Shown: positions 1 to 9,117, counted from the first letter of the stretch. The stretch is 59,889 nt of DNA from Cribrihabitans marinus (GCF_900109035.1 NZ_FNYD01000015.1:1-59889), one strand, 5' to 3'. Notes: generated from the letters alone by a model not told the origin. Made by a program: numbers and translations.

Positions 1-95
1 TCGCACCGATCGCGATGGAAGACGGCCTGCGCTTCGCCATCCGCGAAGGCGGCCGCACGGTTGGCGCCGGCGTGGTGTCGAAGATCATCGAGTAA
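1..95 (+). CDS. tuf: Elongation factor Tu, C-terminal end (partial)
   Basis: The frame starting at base 3 encodes the last 30 residues of EF-Tu, ending in the family's conserved C-terminus ([13 protein letters not shown]) and a TAA at 93-95. EF-Tu delivers aminoacyl-tRNA to the ribosome. The rest lies upstream of the window. Its position directly before rpsJ matches the str-S10 arrangement (fusA-tuf-rpsJ) of alphaproteobacteria. Confidence 0.95.
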   Translation, partial: APIAMEDGLRFAIREGGRTVGAGVVSKIIE

Positions 96-111
96 TCGCT
101 TGATGCACCGG

Positions 112-178
112 CCGGGGTCGTGTATGCGGCCCCGGTTCGCAAGACCGATCTTACCTATGGGCGGGGTTACTCCCGCCC
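112..178 (+). promoter_or_regulatory. Two hairpins in the tuf-rpsJ gap
   Basis: The 161-bp gap between tuf and rpsJ holds two stem-loops. One pairs 112-120 with 127-135 (9 bp with one G-T pair), and the second pairs 159-165 with 172-178 (GGGCGGG/CCCGCCC). Neither is followed by a convincing U tract, so full termination is doubtful. By analogy with the S10 leader they could be a processing, attenuation or L4-feedback site, which is inference. Confidence 0.35.
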
Positions 179-256
179 TTCGGGTTCGACGAGGGCCAGC
201 GGAATGGGCTGCTGGTCGTCCTATCAACTCCAAGAGCCTTGAAAGGCGAAAGAGCA

Positions 257-571
257 ATGCAAAGCCAAAACATCCGGATTCGGCTCAAGGCGTTCGATTT
301 CCGCGTGCTGGATTCCAGCACCCAGGAGATCGTCAACACCGCCAAGCGGACCGGCGCGCAGGTGCGTGGCCCGATCCCGCTGCCGAACAAGATCGAGAAG
401 TTCACGGTTCTCCGTGGCCCTCACGTCGACAAGAAATCCCGCGACCAGTTCGAGATCCGCACCCACAAGCGGCTGCTCGACATCGTTGATCCGACCCCCC
501 AGACCGTGGACGCGCTGATGAAGCTCGACCTCGCCGCTGGCGTGGATGTCGAGATCAAGCTGCAGTCCTGA
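257..571 (+). CDS. rpsJ: 30S ribosomal protein S10
   Basis: First gene of the S10 block, 104 residues, beginning [14 protein letters not shown] and containing the S10 signature region ([12 protein letters not shown]...RTHKRLLDI). S10 is part of the 30S head and also acts as NusE in rRNA antitermination. An in-frame TTG lies 18 bp upstream at 239. The ATG at 257 is preferred because it follows a purine-rich ribosome-binding stretch (GGCGAAAGAG) and gives the usual family length. rplC follows after 11 bp. Confidence 0.97.
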   Translation: MQSQNIRIRLKAFDFRVLDSSTQEIVNTAKRTGAQVRGPIPLPNKIEKFTVLRGPHVDKKSRDQFEIRTHKRLLDIVDPTPQTVDALMKLDLAAGVDVEIKLQS

Positions 572-582
572 AATCGGAGGGT

Positions 583-1323
583 ATGAACATGCGTTCCGGT
601 ATTATCGCGAAGAAAGTCGGCATGACGCGCCTCTTCATGGAAGATGGCAAGCAGATCCCCGTCACCGTTCTGCAGCTGGACGGGCTGCAGGTCGTGGCGC
701 AGCGGACCGCCGAGAAAGACGGCTATTCGGCCGTGCAACTGGGCGCCGGCGCGTCCAAGGTCAAGCGGGTCAGCAAGGCCATGCGCGGCCATTTCGCCGC
801 CGCCAAGGTCGAGCCCAAGCGCAAGCTGGCCGAGTTCCGGGTGTCCGAGGACAACCTGATCGGCGTGGGCGAGGAGATCTCGGCCGAGCACTACCTGTCG
901 GGCCAGAAGGTCGACGTGACCGGCACTTCGATCGGTAAGGGTTTCGCCGGTGCCATGAAGCGGCACAATTTCGGCGGCCTGCGCGCCTCGCACGGCGTGT
1001 CGATCAGCCACCGCTCGCACGGCTCGACCGGCCAGTGCCAGGACCCCGGCAAGGTGTTCAAGGGCAAGAAGATGGCCGGCCACATGGGCGCCGCCCGCGT
1101 GACCACCCAGAACCTCGAGGTCGTCCGCACCGACGCCGAGCGCGGCCTGGTGTTCATCAAGGGCGCGGTTCCCGGCTCCAAGGGTGGCTGGGTCACTGTC
1201 AAGGATGCCGTGAAGAAGAAACTGCCCGATGGTGTGCCGTTTCCGGCGGCGCTGAAATCGGCGGCTGCCGCGGCGGCCGAAGCACCCGCGGAAGAAGCGC
1301 CCGCGGAAGGTGGTGAAGCATGA
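583..1323 (+). CDS. rplC: 50S ribosomal protein L3
   Basis: 246-residue L3, which nucleates 23S rRNA folding near the peptidyl-transferase centre. The start [16 protein letters not shown] and the core motif around [16 protein letters not shown] are typical; this core carries the Gln that PrmB methylates in other bacteria. The last about 25 residues form an Ala/Glu-rich acidic tail, common in alphaproteobacteria and longer than in E. coli L3 (209 aa). Its stop overlaps the rplD start by 4 bp, so translation is probably coupled. Confidence 0.97.
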   Translation: MNMRSGIIAKKVGMTRLFMEDGKQIPVTVLQLDGLQVVAQRTAEKDGYSAVQLGAGASKVKRVSKAMRGHFAAAKVEPKRKLAEFRVSEDNLIGVGEEISAEHYLSGQKVDVTGTSIGKGFAGAMKRHNFGGLRASHGVSISHRSHGSTGQCQDPGKVFKGKKMAGHMGAARVTTQNLEVVRTDAERGLVFIKGAVPGSKGGWVTVKDAVKKKLPDGVPFPAALKSAAAAAAEAPAEEAPAEGGEA

Positions 1324-1937
1324 AACTCGATGTGATCAAACTGGACGGCGGCAAGGCCGGTTCGGTCGAGCTGAACGAGGAACTCTTCGGTCTGGAGCCG
1401 CGTGCGGACATCCTGCACCGCGTGGTCCGCTGGCAGCGCAACAACGCGCAGGCCGGCACCCACAAGGTCAAGACCCGGTCCGAGACCAGCTATTCGACCA
1501 AGAAGATCTATCGCCAGAAGGGTACCGGCGGCGCACGCCACGGTGACCGCAACGCGCCGATCTTCCGCAAGGGCGGGATCTACAAGGGTCCGACCCCCCG
1601 GTCGCATGGCCACGAGCTGCCCAAGAAGTTCCGCAAGCTGGGGCTCAAGCATGCGCTCAGCGCCAAGGCCCGCGCAGGCGAGCTGGTGGTGATCGAGGAT
1701 GCCGCTGCCGAGGGCAAGACCGCAGCCCTGGCCAAGCAGGTCGCGAACCTGGGCTGGAAACGCGCGCTGGTCATCGACGGGGCGCAGGTGAACGAGGGCT
1801 TTGCCCGTGCCGCCCGCAACATCGAAGGTCTGGACATCCTGCCGACGATGGGCGCAAACGTCTATGACATCCTCCGCCGTGACACGCTGGTGCTCACCAA
1901 GGCGGGTGTCGAAGCACTGGAGGCTCGACTGAAATGA
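1320..1937 (+). CDS. rplD: 50S ribosomal protein L4
   Basis: 205-residue L4, lining the exit tunnel; in E. coli it also represses its own S10 operon. The conserved loop [12 protein letters not shown] and the downstream segment [19 protein letters not shown] are present. It overlaps rplC and rplW by 4 bp each (ATGA), giving a tightly coupled L3-L4-L23 unit. Whether L4 autoregulation operates here cannot be read from the sequence; the short leader upstream of rpsJ is the place to look. Confidence 0.97.
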   Translation: MKLDVIKLDGGKAGSVELNEELFGLEPRADILHRVVRWQRNNAQAGTHKVKTRSETSYSTKKIYRQKGTGGARHGDRNAPIFRKGGIYKGPTPRSHGHELPKKFRKLGLKHALSAKARAGELVVIEDAAAEGKTAALAKQVANLGWKRALVIDGAQVNEGFARAARNIEGLDILPTMGANVYDILRRDTLVLTKAGVEALEARLK

Positions 1938-2230
1938 GCGCGAAGGCAGAACATTACGACGTGATCCGCAAGCCGGTCATCACCGAGAAATCCACCATGG
2001 CGTCGGAAAACGGCGCGGTGGTGTTCGAAGTGGCGATCGACAGCAACAAGCCGCAGATCAAGGAGGCCGTCGAGGCGCTCTTCGGTGTGAAGGTGAAGGC
2101 GGTCAACACCTCCATCACCAAGGGCAAGGTCAAACGCTTCCGCGGCCAGCTGGGCCGCCGCAAGGACGTGAAGAAGGCCTATGTGACGCTTGAGGAAGGC
2201 AATACGATCGACGTGACCACCGGGTTGTGA
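1934..2230 (+). CDS. rplW: 50S ribosomal protein L23
   Basis: 98-residue L23, the tunnel-exit protein that docks trigger factor and SRP. It starts [20 protein letters not shown] and has the L23 C-terminal pattern [19 protein letters not shown]. The start overlaps the rplD stop by 4 bp. Unusually, it is followed not by rplB but by an 839-bp gap with a hairpin terminator and a minus-strand small gene, so the S10 operon may be transcriptionally split here. Confidence 0.97.
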   Translation: MSAKAEHYDVIRKPVITEKSTMASENGAVVFEVAIDSNKPQIKEAVEALFGVKVKAVNTSITKGKVKRFRGQLGRRKDVKKAYVTLEEGNTIDVTTGL

Positions 2231-2270
2231 TCCTGCGGCGGGGAGAGTGCCCTCCCAGCGAGATTGTAAA

Positions 2271-2294
2271 AGCCCCCGCCGAGAGGTGGGGGCT
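2271..2294. terminator. Hairpin terminator after rplW, better suited to the minus strand
   Basis: A 10-bp stem (AGCCCCCGCC / GGTGGGGGCT, one G-T pair) with a GAGA loop. Read on the minus strand it is followed by TTTTAC, so it would end the small gene at 2391-2714. Read on the plus strand the tail is TTCGTCAATTTA, a weaker U tract. A second small hairpin (GGGAG...CTCCC) precedes it at about 2240-2257. Confidence 0.6.
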
Positions 2295-2390
2295 TCGTCA
2301 ATTTAGTGAGAACCTCTGACGACGGATCGCTACTACGGTCTCTTTTGATCGGCGATTCAGGCAGAAAGTTGCAAGCTTTTGATAAGGATC

Positions 2391-2714
2391 CTATCGTCGT
2401 TTCCCTAAGCTAGGCGCGCCTGCTTGGTTCATCGGTAAATGCTCATTTTGCCAATTCAAATGCGACCTGCCGGACTTGTTTGCTCTTCTCTTATTGTCAC
2501 GCTTCTCCAAGGCATTTAGTTCTTCAGTAAGTGTCCCAAAGGCGATCCTTTCTTTTTTTGAACGGTCCACTATCCGTTGGATCGCATGTTCTGCTTGAAG
2601 TAGTTCTTCTCGGCGTTCAGGCGAAGCCGACTTAAGCTCATCACGAAGCCTCTTTCGAGCCGACGCGATGAATTCTCGTACTTTCTTTGTCATTCCAGTT
2701 TTGTTGTTCACCAT
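2391..2714 (-). CDS. Small charged hypothetical protein inserted in the S10 operon
   Basis: About 107 residues from the ATG at 2714; other possible starts are 2753 (120 aa) and 2693 (100 aa), and no strong ribosome-binding site decides between them. The product is not recognised. It is very basic and helical, with a likely coiled coil over residues 10-75 rich in Lys, Arg and Glu, and no membrane segment or signal peptide. It is on the opposite strand to the ribosomal genes and its DNA is clearly more AT-rich than its surroundings, which suggests acquisition. A terminator-like hairpin lies just past its stop. Whether it is expressed is unknown. Confidence 0.5.
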   Translation of the reverse strand: MVNNKTGMTKKVREFIASARKRLRDELKSASPERREELLQAEHAIQRIVDRSKKERIAFGTLTEELNALEKRDNKRRANKSGRSHLNWQNEHLPMNQAGAPSLGKRR

Positions 2715-2938
2715 GCATAAAAGCTTAGCGAAGATTATCGCTCGATGAAACATGTGGGAAACCTACGCAACCAACGCTGTTAGTCACATGACACTTCACG
2801 ACTGACCGGTAGCCGCCATCAAGCATCGTAAATCTCTCGGGTTTCGATGCGAAATGTGTCGACGGGGGCAGGGGGGGAATAAGTGCGCCCTGCCTATAGA
2901 CACCCCCGCCGCCCTCTGCTACATCGCCCCAATCCTGC

Positions 2939-2961
2939 GGCCCCGGATTCGTTCCGGGGCC
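2939..2961. repeat. GGCCCCGGA/TCCGGGGCC palindrome, first copy
   Basis: A perfect 9-bp inverted repeat with a 5-base loop (2939-2947 pairs with 2953-2961), followed at 2964 by ATGATTTTTGC. A related element with the same arms lies at 10803-10824 in the rplR-rpsE gap. It resembles the short dispersed palindromes of alphaproteobacterial intergenic DNA. A terminator role on the plus strand is possible because of the T run at 2967-2971. The remaining bases of the 2715-3069 gap show only GC-rich hairpins and no gene. Confidence 0.55.
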
Positions 2962-3069
2962 CATGATTTTTGCAACCGGGGACCTTCGGGGCCCTATACC
3001 CAGGGCCCTCGGGGCCTCAAACATAGCGGGGCGCAAACGTCCCGCATTGCTAAACGGAAGACAGAAAGC

Positions 3070-3912
3070 ATGGCACTCAAGTCGTACAAGCCGACGACGC
3101 CGGGCCAGCGCGGGCTGGTGCTGATCGACCGTTCGGAGCTGTATAAAGGGCGTCCGGTCAAATCCCTCACCGAGGGACTGACCAAGTCGGGCGGCCGCAA
3201 CAACACCGGACGGATCACCTCGCGCAGGCGGGGTGGTGGCGCCAAACGCCTCTACCGGATCGTTGACTTCAAACGGAACAAATATGACGTGGCGGCCACC
3301 GTCGAGCGGATCGAATACGACCCGAACCGGACCGCCTTCATCGCGCTGATCAAGTATGACGACGGCGAGCAGGCCTATATCCTGGCGCCGCAGCGCCTGG
3401 CCGTGGGGGACAAGATCGTCGCCTCGGAAAAGGCCGACATCAAGCCCGGCAACGCGATGCCCTTCTCGGGCATGCCGATCGGCACGATCGTCCACAATAT
3501 CGAGATGAAGCCCGGCAAGGGTGGCCAGATCGCGCGCGCGGCGGGCACCTATGCCCAGTTCGTCGGACGTGACGGCGGCTATGCCCAGATCCGGCTCAGC
3601 TCGGGCGAGCTGCGCCTGGTGCGCCAGGAATGCAAGGCCACCGTGGGTGCCGTGTCGAACCCCGACAACAGCAACCAGAACTACGGCAAGGCCGGCCGGA
3701 TGCGCCACAAGGGCGTGCGCCCCTCGGTTCGCGGTGTCGTGATGAACCCGATCGATCACCCCCATGGCGGCGGTGAAGGCCGGACCTCGGGCGGTCGTCA
3801 TCCGGTGACGCCCTGGGGCAAGCCGACAAAGGGTGCGCGCACCCGCAACAAGAACAAGGCGTCGCAGAAGCTGATCATCCGCTCGCGTCACGCCAAGAAG
3901 AAAGGGCGCTAG
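3070..3912 (+). CDS. rplB: 50S ribosomal protein L2
   Basis: 280-residue L2, required for subunit joining and peptidyl-transferase assembly. It begins [15 protein letters not shown], and the catalytically important loop with [12 protein letters not shown] is intact near residue 230. The same frame stays open upstream to 2854, but the ATG at 3070 follows GGAAGACAGAAAGC and gives the family length. rpsS follows after only 3 bp. Because the gap upstream contains hairpins, rplB may need its own promoter. Confidence 0.97.
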   Translation: MALKSYKPTTPGQRGLVLIDRSELYKGRPVKSLTEGLTKSGGRNNTGRITSRRRGGGAKRLYRIVDFKRNKYDVAATVERIEYDPNRTAFIALIKYDDGEQAYILAPQRLAVGDKIVASEKADIKPGNAMPFSGMPIGTIVHNIEMKPGKGGQIARAAGTYAQFVGRDGGYAQIRLSSGELRLVRQECKATVGAVSNPDNSNQNYGKAGRMRHKGVRPSVRGVVMNPIDHPHGGGEGRTSGGRHPVTPWGKPTKGARTRNKNKASQKLIIRSRHAKKKGR

Positions 3913-3915
3913 AAC

Positions 3916-4194
3916 ATGTCGCGTTCCGTCTGGAAAGGACCCTTCGTCGACAGTTTCGTGCTCAAGAAAGCCGAAGCTGCCCGCGAATCGGGCCGCAAGG
4001 AAGTCATCAAGATCTGGTCGCGCCGCTCGACGATCCTGCCCCAATTCGTGGGCCTGACGTTCGGCGTCTACAACGGCCACAAGCACGTCCCCGTGCTGGT
4101 CTCCGAGGAAATGATCGGTCAGAAGTTCGGTGAGTATTCGCCGACGCGCACCTATTACGGGCACGCGGCCGACAAGAAAGCGAAGCGGAAGTAA
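3916..4194 (+). CDS. rpsS: 30S ribosomal protein S19
   Basis: 92-residue S19 of the 30S head, which contacts S13 and the A-site finger of 23S rRNA. It begins [14 protein letters not shown] and contains the signature run from [14 protein letters not shown] to [16 protein letters not shown]. It sits 3 bp after rplB and 3 bp before rplV, the standard order. Confidence 0.97.
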   Translation: MSRSVWKGPFVDSFVLKKAEAARESGRKEVIKIWSRRSTILPQFVGLTFGVYNGHKHVPVLVSEEMIGQKFGEYSPTRTYYGHAADKKAKRK

Positions 4195-4197
4195 GTC

Positions 4198-4578
4198 ATG
4201 GGCAAGGAAAAGAACCCCCGCCGCGTGGCCGAAAACGAAGCAATGGCGAAAACCCGCATGCTTCGCACCAGCCCGCAGAAACTGAACCTGGTTGCAGCGA
4301 TGATCCGCGGCAAGAAGGTCGAGAAGGCGCTGACCGATCTCACCTTCTCGAACAAGCGGATCGCGGCCGACGTGAAGAAGTGTCTTCAGTCTGCCATCGC
4401 CAATGCCGAGAACAATCACAACCTGGATGTCGACGAGCTGATCGTCGCCGAGGCCTGGGTCGGCAAGAACCTGGTCATGAAGCGCGGACGTCCGCGCGCC
4501 CGTGGCCGGTTCGGCAAGATCATGAAGCCGTTCTCGGAGATCACCATCAAGGTGCGTCAAGTTGAGGAGCAAGTCTGA
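4198..4578 (+). CDS. rplV: 50S ribosomal protein L22
   Basis: 126-residue L22, whose beta-hairpin lines the exit tunnel and is a macrolide-resistance locus. The N-terminus [20 protein letters not shown] is longer than in E. coli and typical of Rhodobacterales; an internal ATG at 4243 would give the short form ([13 protein letters not shown]). The tip region with [15 protein letters not shown] is conserved. The stop overlaps the rpsC start by one base (TGATG). Confidence 0.96.
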   Translation: MGKEKNPRRVAENEAMAKTRMLRTSPQKLNLVAAMIRGKKVEKALTDLTFSNKRIAADVKKCLQSAIANAENNHNLDVDELIVAEAWVGKNLVMKRGRPRARGRFGKIMKPFSEITIKVRQVEEQV

Positions 4579-5285
4579 TGGGTAACAAAGTCAATCCGAT
4601 CGGCATGCGCCTTCAGGTCAACCGCACCTGGGACAGCCGCTGGTATGCCGACACCAAGGACTACGGCGATCTTCTGCTGGAAGACATCAAGATCCGCGAG
4701 TTCATCAAGGAAGAGTGCAAGCAGGCCGGCGTGGCCCGCGTGATCATCGAGCGGCCGCACAAGAAGTGCCGCGTGACGATCCACACGGCCCGCCCCGGCG
4801 TGATCATCGGCAAGAAGGGCGCCGATATCGAGGGTCTGCGCAAGAAACTGTCGGCGATGACCGACAGCGAGCTGCACCTCAACATCGTCGAAGTGCGCAA
4901 GCCGGAGCTTGACGCGCAGCTGGTGGCCGAATCCATCGCCCAACAGCTCGAGCGGCGGGTCAGCTTCCGCCGCGCGATGAAGCGGTCGGTGCAGAACGCC
5001 ATGCGCATGGGTGCCTTGGGCATCCGGGTGAATGTCGGCGGCCGCCTCGGCGGTGCCGAGATTGCGCGGACCGAGTGGTATCGCGAGGGCCGCGTGCCGC
5101 TGCACACGCTGCGCGCCGACATCGACTATGCCCTGGCCGTGGCGGAAACGCCCTATGGCATCATCGGGATCAAGGTCTGGATCTTCAAAGGCGAGATCAT
5201 GGAGCACGATCCCCAGGCGCGCGACCGCAAGGCGCAGGAACTCCAGGACGGTCCGGCCCCGCGTGGCGCCGGTGGCCGCCGCTAA
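4578..5285 (+). CDS. rpsC: 30S ribosomal protein S3
   Basis: 235-residue S3, forming the mRNA entry pore with S4 and S5. It begins [13 protein letters not shown]. The KH domain carries [18 protein letters not shown] near residue 75, and the C-terminal half has [21 protein letters not shown] Pro/Gly/Arg-rich tail closes the protein. rplP follows 12 bp later behind a clear AAGGAGG-type site (TAAGGAGGAAAAGAG). Confidence 0.97.
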   Translation: MGNKVNPIGMRLQVNRTWDSRWYADTKDYGDLLLEDIKIREFIKEECKQAGVARVIIERPHKKCRVTIHTARPGVIIGKKGADIEGLRKKLSAMTDSELHLNIVEVRKPELDAQLVAESIAQQLERRVSFRRAMKRSVQNAMRMGALGIRVNVGGRLGGAEIARTEWYREGRVPLHTLRADIDYALAVAETPYGIIGIKVWIFKGEIMEHDPQARDRKAQELQDGPAPRGAGGRR

Positions 5286-5297
5286 GGAGGAAAAGAG

Positions 5298-5711
5298 ATG
5301 CTTCAACCAAAGCGCACGAAATTCCGCAAGATGCACAAGGGCCGGATCAAGGGCGACGCCAAGGGCGGCTCGGATCTGAACTTCGGCACCTACGGTCTCA
5401 AGGCGACCCAGCCCGAGCGGGTGACGGCACGTCAGATCGAAGCGGCACGCCGCGCCATGACGCGCCACATGAAACGCCAGGGCCGCGTGTGGATCCGGAT
5501 CTTTCCGGACACGCCGGTGACGTCGAAACCCACTGAAGTACGGATGGGCAAGGGCAAGGGCTCGGTCGATTACTGGGCCGCCAAGGTCAAGCCCGGCCGT
5601 GTGATGTTCGAGATCGACGGCGTCGGCGACGAAGTCGCACGCGAGGCCCTGCGCCTGGCCGCGATGAAGCTGCCGATCAAGACCCGTATCGTGATCCGCG
5701 AAGACTGGTAG
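5298..5711 (+). CDS. rplP: 50S ribosomal protein L16
   Basis: 137-residue L16, located near the A-site tRNA elbow. It begins [16 protein letters not shown] and contains VRMGKGKG, whose Arg82 corresponds to E. coli Arg81, the residue hydroxylated by the 2OG oxygenase YcfD/RoxA. That equivalence is notable because a different 2OG oxygenase is encoded next, at 5915. Normally rpmC follows rplP directly; here a repeat, a terminator and two non-ribosomal genes intervene. Confidence 0.97.
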   Translation: MLQPKRTKFRKMHKGRIKGDAKGGSDLNFGTYGLKATQPERVTARQIEAARRAMTRHMKRQGRVWIRIFPDTPVTSKPTEVRMGKGKGSVDYWAAKVKPGRVMFEIDGVGDEVAREALRLAAMKLPIKTRIVIREDW

Positions 5712-5713
5712 GG

Positions 5714-5734
5714 GGATGGGGTGAAACCCCATCC
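5714..5734. repeat. GGATGGGGT/ACCCCATCC palindrome, copy 1
   Basis: 9-bp perfect arms around GAA, beginning three bases after the rplP stop. The same arms occur at 10747-10767 and 17119-17142, with a variant at 17090-17109, always in a gap of the ribosomal gene cluster. The outer bases (CTAC after the 3' arm) are also shared in the 17-kb copy. Confidence 0.7.
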
Positions 5735-5744
5735 TACGGTTTCT

Positions 5745-5780
5745 GACCCTCGCCGGGAAACTGGCGGGGGTCTTTGCTTT
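5745..5780 (+). terminator. Probable terminator after rplP
   Basis: A 10-bp stem (GACCCTCGCC / GGCGGGGGTC with one wobble pair) and an 8-base loop, then TTTGCTTTG. It would reduce read-through from the S10 genes into the oxygenase gene and may leave rpmC-rpsQ dependent on a downstream promoter. Confidence 0.6.
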
Positions 5781-5914
5781 GTCGGGGGCTCTGCCCCCGT
5801 CGCCCGTGCCGGGCGACTCCCCCGAGGTATTTGGGGCGAGAGGAAGCAGGGATCCTTCATTCAACTGGCCCAAAGTCCCTCGCGCGCCGCGAAGCGCTGA
5901 GGTAAGACGGCGCC

Positions 5915-6535
5915 ATGTCCCAGATCGACTCGCTTTTCGTCACCCGCCTCTACCGCGCACCGCTTGCCGAGCTTGCGCCGCGCATCGACCCCTCTGAGCT
6001 GGAAAACTCGTGCCTCGTGATCGCCGAGGATGACGAGGCCGGGCAGGAGTGGTGCGCGGCGAACGGGTATCCCGGCTACACGTCCTATGCCTCGCTGACC
6101 GATCTGCCCTGGCGGTTTCCGGTGTTTGCCGATCTGGTCACGGCACTCGACGCGCATGTGGCCGCCTTTGCCGGGGATCTGGAATTCGACCTGGACGGGC
6201 GCGACCTGAAGCTCGAGGACATCTGGATCAACATCCTGCCCGAGGGGGGGATGCACAGTTCCCACATTCATCCGCATTCGGTGATCAGCGGCACGACCTA
6301 TGTGGCGATGCCCGAGGGGGCCAGCGCGCTGAAGCTGGAGGATCCGCGTTCGGCCCGGATGATGGCGGCACCCACGCGGGTCAAGGGGGCCCGGCGGGAG
6401 TTGCAGCCGTTCATCTATGTGCAGCCGGATGTGGGCGACGTGCTGCTGTGGGAAAGCTGGCTGCGCCACGAGGTGCCGATGAACATGGCCGAGGAGGAGC
6501 GGATCTCGGTGAGTTTCAACTATGGTTGGGGGTGA
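5915..6535 (+). CDS. TIGR02466-family 2OG-Fe(II) oxygenase
   Basis: 206 residues resembling the putative 2-oxoglutarate/Fe(II) oxygenases of family TIGR02466. The visible core is SSHIHPHSVISGTTYV (His117/His119/His121 region), LEDPR at 141-145, WLRHEVPMN with His185, and ERISVSFNYGW with Arg196, which would supply the metal ligands and the 2OG-binding arginine. No signal peptide or membrane segment is seen, so it should be cytosolic. The substrate is unknown. Its place between rplP and rpmC suggests, by analogy with YcfD acting on L16, that it might hydroxylate a ribosomal protein; this is inference. Family assignment is from motif memory, not a search. Confidence 0.8.
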   Translation: MSQIDSLFVTRLYRAPLAELAPRIDPSELENSCLVIAEDDEAGQEWCAANGYPGYTSYASLTDLPWRFPVFADLVTALDAHVAAFAGDLEFDLDGRDLKLEDIWINILPEGGMHSSHIHPHSVISGTTYVAMPEGASALKLEDPRSARMMAAPTRVKGARRELQPFIYVQPDVGDVLLWESWLRHEVPMNMAEEERISVSFNYGWG

Positions 6536-6676
6536 GGCCAGGTCCGCGCAGCGGCGATCGGTCCAGCGGAGCGACTGAGGGCCGAACGGGAGGAGCCCAA
6601 GCTGCCTTGGACGATCAAGCCCGGGATTTAATCAATTCACCGCGGTCGCCGTGACCGACACGTTGTGAGAAACCCG

Positions 6677-7108
6677 ATGCTTCCAAGAAAATACTACATA
6701 GTAGTCGCAGCGGCGTCTGTGGTATTGGCCACCTACCTGATTGGGGTGTCTACAACTTCAGACTTTGACGCCTTTGCGAAACGAGCCATCAGGGATCTCG
6801 GGCACAGTCCCGAACCGGTCGTGACGCAGCGATTGCTGCGCCACTTGTCCGAAAAACGTGTGCAGAATGTCACCGAGTATCTCGAGCAAAACGCGAACCG
6901 CGGTTACTACGAGGTAGCAATAGCGGATGCCGGTTTGTCGCCAAATCAAAGGGAAAGCTTGGCTGGGCGAAGTGCCACCAAACTGACGGTTTTCTCCAGC
7001 CAATACTTCAATACCGTCGTGTCACGATACGAGCTACGAATATTGGTATACGAGAATGCGTCCAACCTGGAACAGATTGAGGCCTACGTGTTCTTTCACT
7101 CGCTATGA
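6677..7108 (+). CDS. Hypothetical single-TM protein in the S10 operon gap
   Basis: 143 residues from the ATG at 6677 (a GTG at 6665 would add four). Residues 6-24 (YYIVVAAASVVLATYLIGV) form an uncleaved signal anchor; the rest looks extracytoplasmic and soluble. No family is recognised. Base composition is visibly more AT-rich than the neighbouring ribosomal genes, as with the insert at 2391, which suggests transfer. The ribosome-binding site is weak (TGAGAAA). The region 7109-7338 to rpmC holds only imperfect hairpins and a possible promoter for rpmC. Confidence 0.6.
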   Translation: MLPRKYYIVVAAASVVLATYLIGVSTTSDFDAFAKRAIRDLGHSPEPVVTQRLLRHLSEKRVQNVTEYLEQNANRGYYEVAIADAGLSPNQRESLAGRSATKLTVFSSQYFNTVVSRYELRILVYENASNLEQIEAYVFFHSL

Positions 7109-7338
7109 GCATGGAAAGCATGTGCGAACTCGGGGAGTTCTGGAATAGATGGCCCCAGAGGCGACGCGTATCATTCATGTCCAAACACCCCCTTGCCCCC
7201 ATCCGCCGCTTCCCCTATAGAGCGGCATCCTGCGATCACCCGCCCGTGCGGGGGATTCGCATGTCTGTCATTCATCCACCAGGTCAAGGGTGACCCGTTG
7301 CAGGGGCCTTCTGGTGTTTTGAGAAAGGAAAAGGGCGC

Positions 7339-7545
7339 ATGAACGCCAAGGAACTGCGTGACAAGACCCCCGACCAGCTTCGGGAAGAGCTTGCCAACCT
7401 CAAGAAAGAGGCCTTCAACCTGCGCTTCCAGCAGGCCACCGGCCAGCTGGAAAGCACCGCCGGCATCAAGGCCGCACGGCGCAATGCCGCCCGGGTGAAG
7501 ACCATCCTCAACGAAAAAGCTGCCGCCGCAGCTGGCGACGCATAA
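7339..7545 (+). CDS. rpmC: 50S ribosomal protein L29
   Basis: 68-residue L29, a tunnel-exit two-helix protein that supports trigger factor binding. It starts [18 protein letters not shown] and carries the family motif [14 protein letters not shown] strong site (GAAAGGAAAAGG) precedes the ATG. It is displaced about 1.6 kb from rplP by the inserted genes, and rpsQ follows after 12 bp. Confidence 0.97.
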   Translation: MNAKELRDKTPDQLREELANLKKEAFNLRFQQATGQLESTAGIKAARRNAARVKTILNEKAAAAAGDA

Positions 7546-7557
7546 GGAGCCTGCAAG

Positions 7558-7788
7558 ATGCCCAAACGTATCCTCTCCGGCACCGTCACCAGCGACGCCA
7601 ATGCCCAGACCGTCACCGTGTCGGTGGAACGCCGCTTCACGCACCCGGTTCTGAAGAAGACCATCCGCAAGTCCAAGAAGTACCGGGCTCACGATGAGAA
7701 GAACGCCTACAAGGTGGGCGACACGGTCCGCATCATCGAATGCGCGCCGAAATCGAAGACCAAACGCTGGGAGGTTCTGGAGGCATAA
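7558..7788 (+). CDS. rpsQ: 30S ribosomal protein S17
   Basis: 76-residue S17, an OB-fold protein binding the 5' domain of 16S rRNA. The sequence begins [19 protein letters not shown], with the conserved [12 protein letters not shown] and a C-terminal [15 protein letters not shown]. It is the last gene of the S10 block; a 75-bp gap separates it from rplN. Confidence 0.97.
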   Translation: MPKRILSGTVTSDANAQTVTVSVERRFTHPVLKKTIRKSKKYRAHDEKNAYKVGDTVRIIECAPKSKTKRWEVLEA

Positions 7789-7863
7789 GCCTGCAGGCCG
7801 ACTGGCCAATCGAAACCCTGGGGGACAGAACGAGACCAGCCCCCAAAGGTCGGGAGAAACCAC

Positions 7864-8232
7864 ATGATCCAGATGCAGACCAATCTGGATGTCGCTGACA
7901 ACTCCGGCGCGCGCCGGGTTCAGTGCATCAAGGTCCTGGGTGGTTCCAAGCGTAAATACGCCTCCGTCGGCGACATCATCGTCGTCTCGGTGAAGGAAGC
8001 CATCCCGCGCGGCCGCGTGAAGAAGGGCGATGTCCGCAAGGCCGTCGTCGTGCGCACCGCCAAGGAAGTCCGCCGCGAGGACGGCACCGCGATCCGCTTC
8101 GATCGCAATGCCGCCGTCATCCTCAACAACAACAACGAGCCGGTCGGAACCCGTATCTTCGGCCCCGTCGTGCGCGAGCTGCGGGGCAAGAACTTCATGA
8201 AGATCATCTCGCTGGCTCCGGAGGTGCTCTGA
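7864..8232 (+). CDS. rplN: 50S ribosomal protein L14
   Basis: 122-residue L14, part of the 50S interface with bridges to 16S rRNA and the binding site of RsfS. It begins [17 protein letters not shown] and has the signature [20 protein letters not shown]. First gene of the spc block. Its TGA shares a base with the rplX ATG, so translation is coupled. Confidence 0.97.
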   Translation: MIQMQTNLDVADNSGARRVQCIKVLGGSKRKYASVGDIIVVSVKEAIPRGRVKKGDVRKAVVVRTAKEVRREDGTAIRFDRNAAVILNNNNEPVGTRIFGPVVRELRGKNFMKIISLAPEVL

Positions 8233-8543
8233 TGGCTGCGAAACTAAAAAAGGGCGACAAGGTCGTCGTCCTGTCCGGCAAGGACAAGGGCAAGGAAGGC
8301 ACGATCACCTCGGTCGATCCCAAGGCCGGCAAGGCCGTGGTCGACGGCGTGAACATCGCCATCCGCCACACCCGCCAGTCGCAGAACAGCCAGGGCGGCC
8401 GCCTGCCGCAGGCCGTGCCGGTGGACCTGTCCAACCTGGCGATTCTGGACAAGAACGGCAAACCCACCCGTGTCGGGTTCCGCATGGAAGGCGACAAGAA
8501 GGTGCGTTTCGCCAAGACCACGGGGGACGTGATCGATGCTTGA
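8232..8543 (+). CDS. rplX: 50S ribosomal protein L24
   Basis: 103-residue L24, an early assembly initiator at the 5' end of 23S rRNA. The KOW motif is near the N-terminus ([18 protein letters not shown]). It overlaps rplN by one base and rplE by eight bases. Confidence 0.97.
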   Translation: MAAKLKKGDKVVVLSGKDKGKEGTITSVDPKAGKAVVDGVNIAIRHTRQSQNSQGGRLPQAVPVDLSNLAILDKNGKPTRVGFRMEGDKKVRFAKTTGDVIDA

Positions 8544-9099
8544 TGCCGCAACCTATACCCCGCGTCTGCGCGCGCAGTTCCGCGACACCATCCGCGCCGC
8601 TCTGAAGGAAGAGTTCGGCTACAAGAACGATCTGATGATTCCGCGGCTGGACAAGATCGTTCTGAACATCGGCTGTGGCGCCGAGGCGGTGAAGGACAGC
8701 AAGAAGGCCAAATCGGCGCAGGAAGACCTGACCGCCATTGCCGGCCAGAAGGCCGTCATCACCAAGGCCAAGAAGTCCATCGCCGGCTTCCGCGTCCGCG
8801 AAGAGATGCCGCTGGGCGCCAAGGTGACCCTGCGCGGCGACCGGATGTACGAGTTCCTCGACCGCCTGATCACCATCGCGCTGCCGCGCGTGCGTGACTT
8901 CCGCGGCGTGTCGGGCACGTCTTTCGACGGCCGTGGCAACTATGCCATGGGCATGAAAGAGCACATCGTGTTCCCGGAAATCGACTTCGACAAGGTCGAC
9001 GAGGTCTGGGGCCTGGACATCGTAATTGCCACCACAGCGAAAACCGACGCTGAAGCCAAGGCGCTGTTGAAGCAATTCAACATGCCCTTCAACAGCTGA
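8536..9099 (+). CDS. rplE: 50S ribosomal protein L5
   Basis: 187-residue L5, which binds 5S rRNA and contacts P-site tRNA. Conserved segments include [13 protein letters not shown] near residue 40 and [17 protein letters not shown] near the C-terminus. The ATG lies 8 bp inside rplX, an unusually deep but common overlap for this pair. Confidence 0.97.
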   Translation: MLDAATYTPRLRAQFRDTIRAALKEEFGYKNDLMIPRLDKIVLNIGCGAEAVKDSKKAKSAQEDLTAIAGQKAVITKAKKSIAGFRVREEMPLGAKVTLRGDRMYEFLDRLITIALPRVRDFRGVSGTSFDGRGNYAMGMKEHIVFPEIDFDKVDEVWGLDIVIATTAKTDAEAKALLKQFNMPFNS

Positions 9100-9117
9100 C
9101 GCGCGGGAGGATTAGAC

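Noticed and set aside
7105-7293. 62-residue frame between the TM protein and rpmC
   Set aside because: No ribosome-binding site, unusual composition and no family resemblance.
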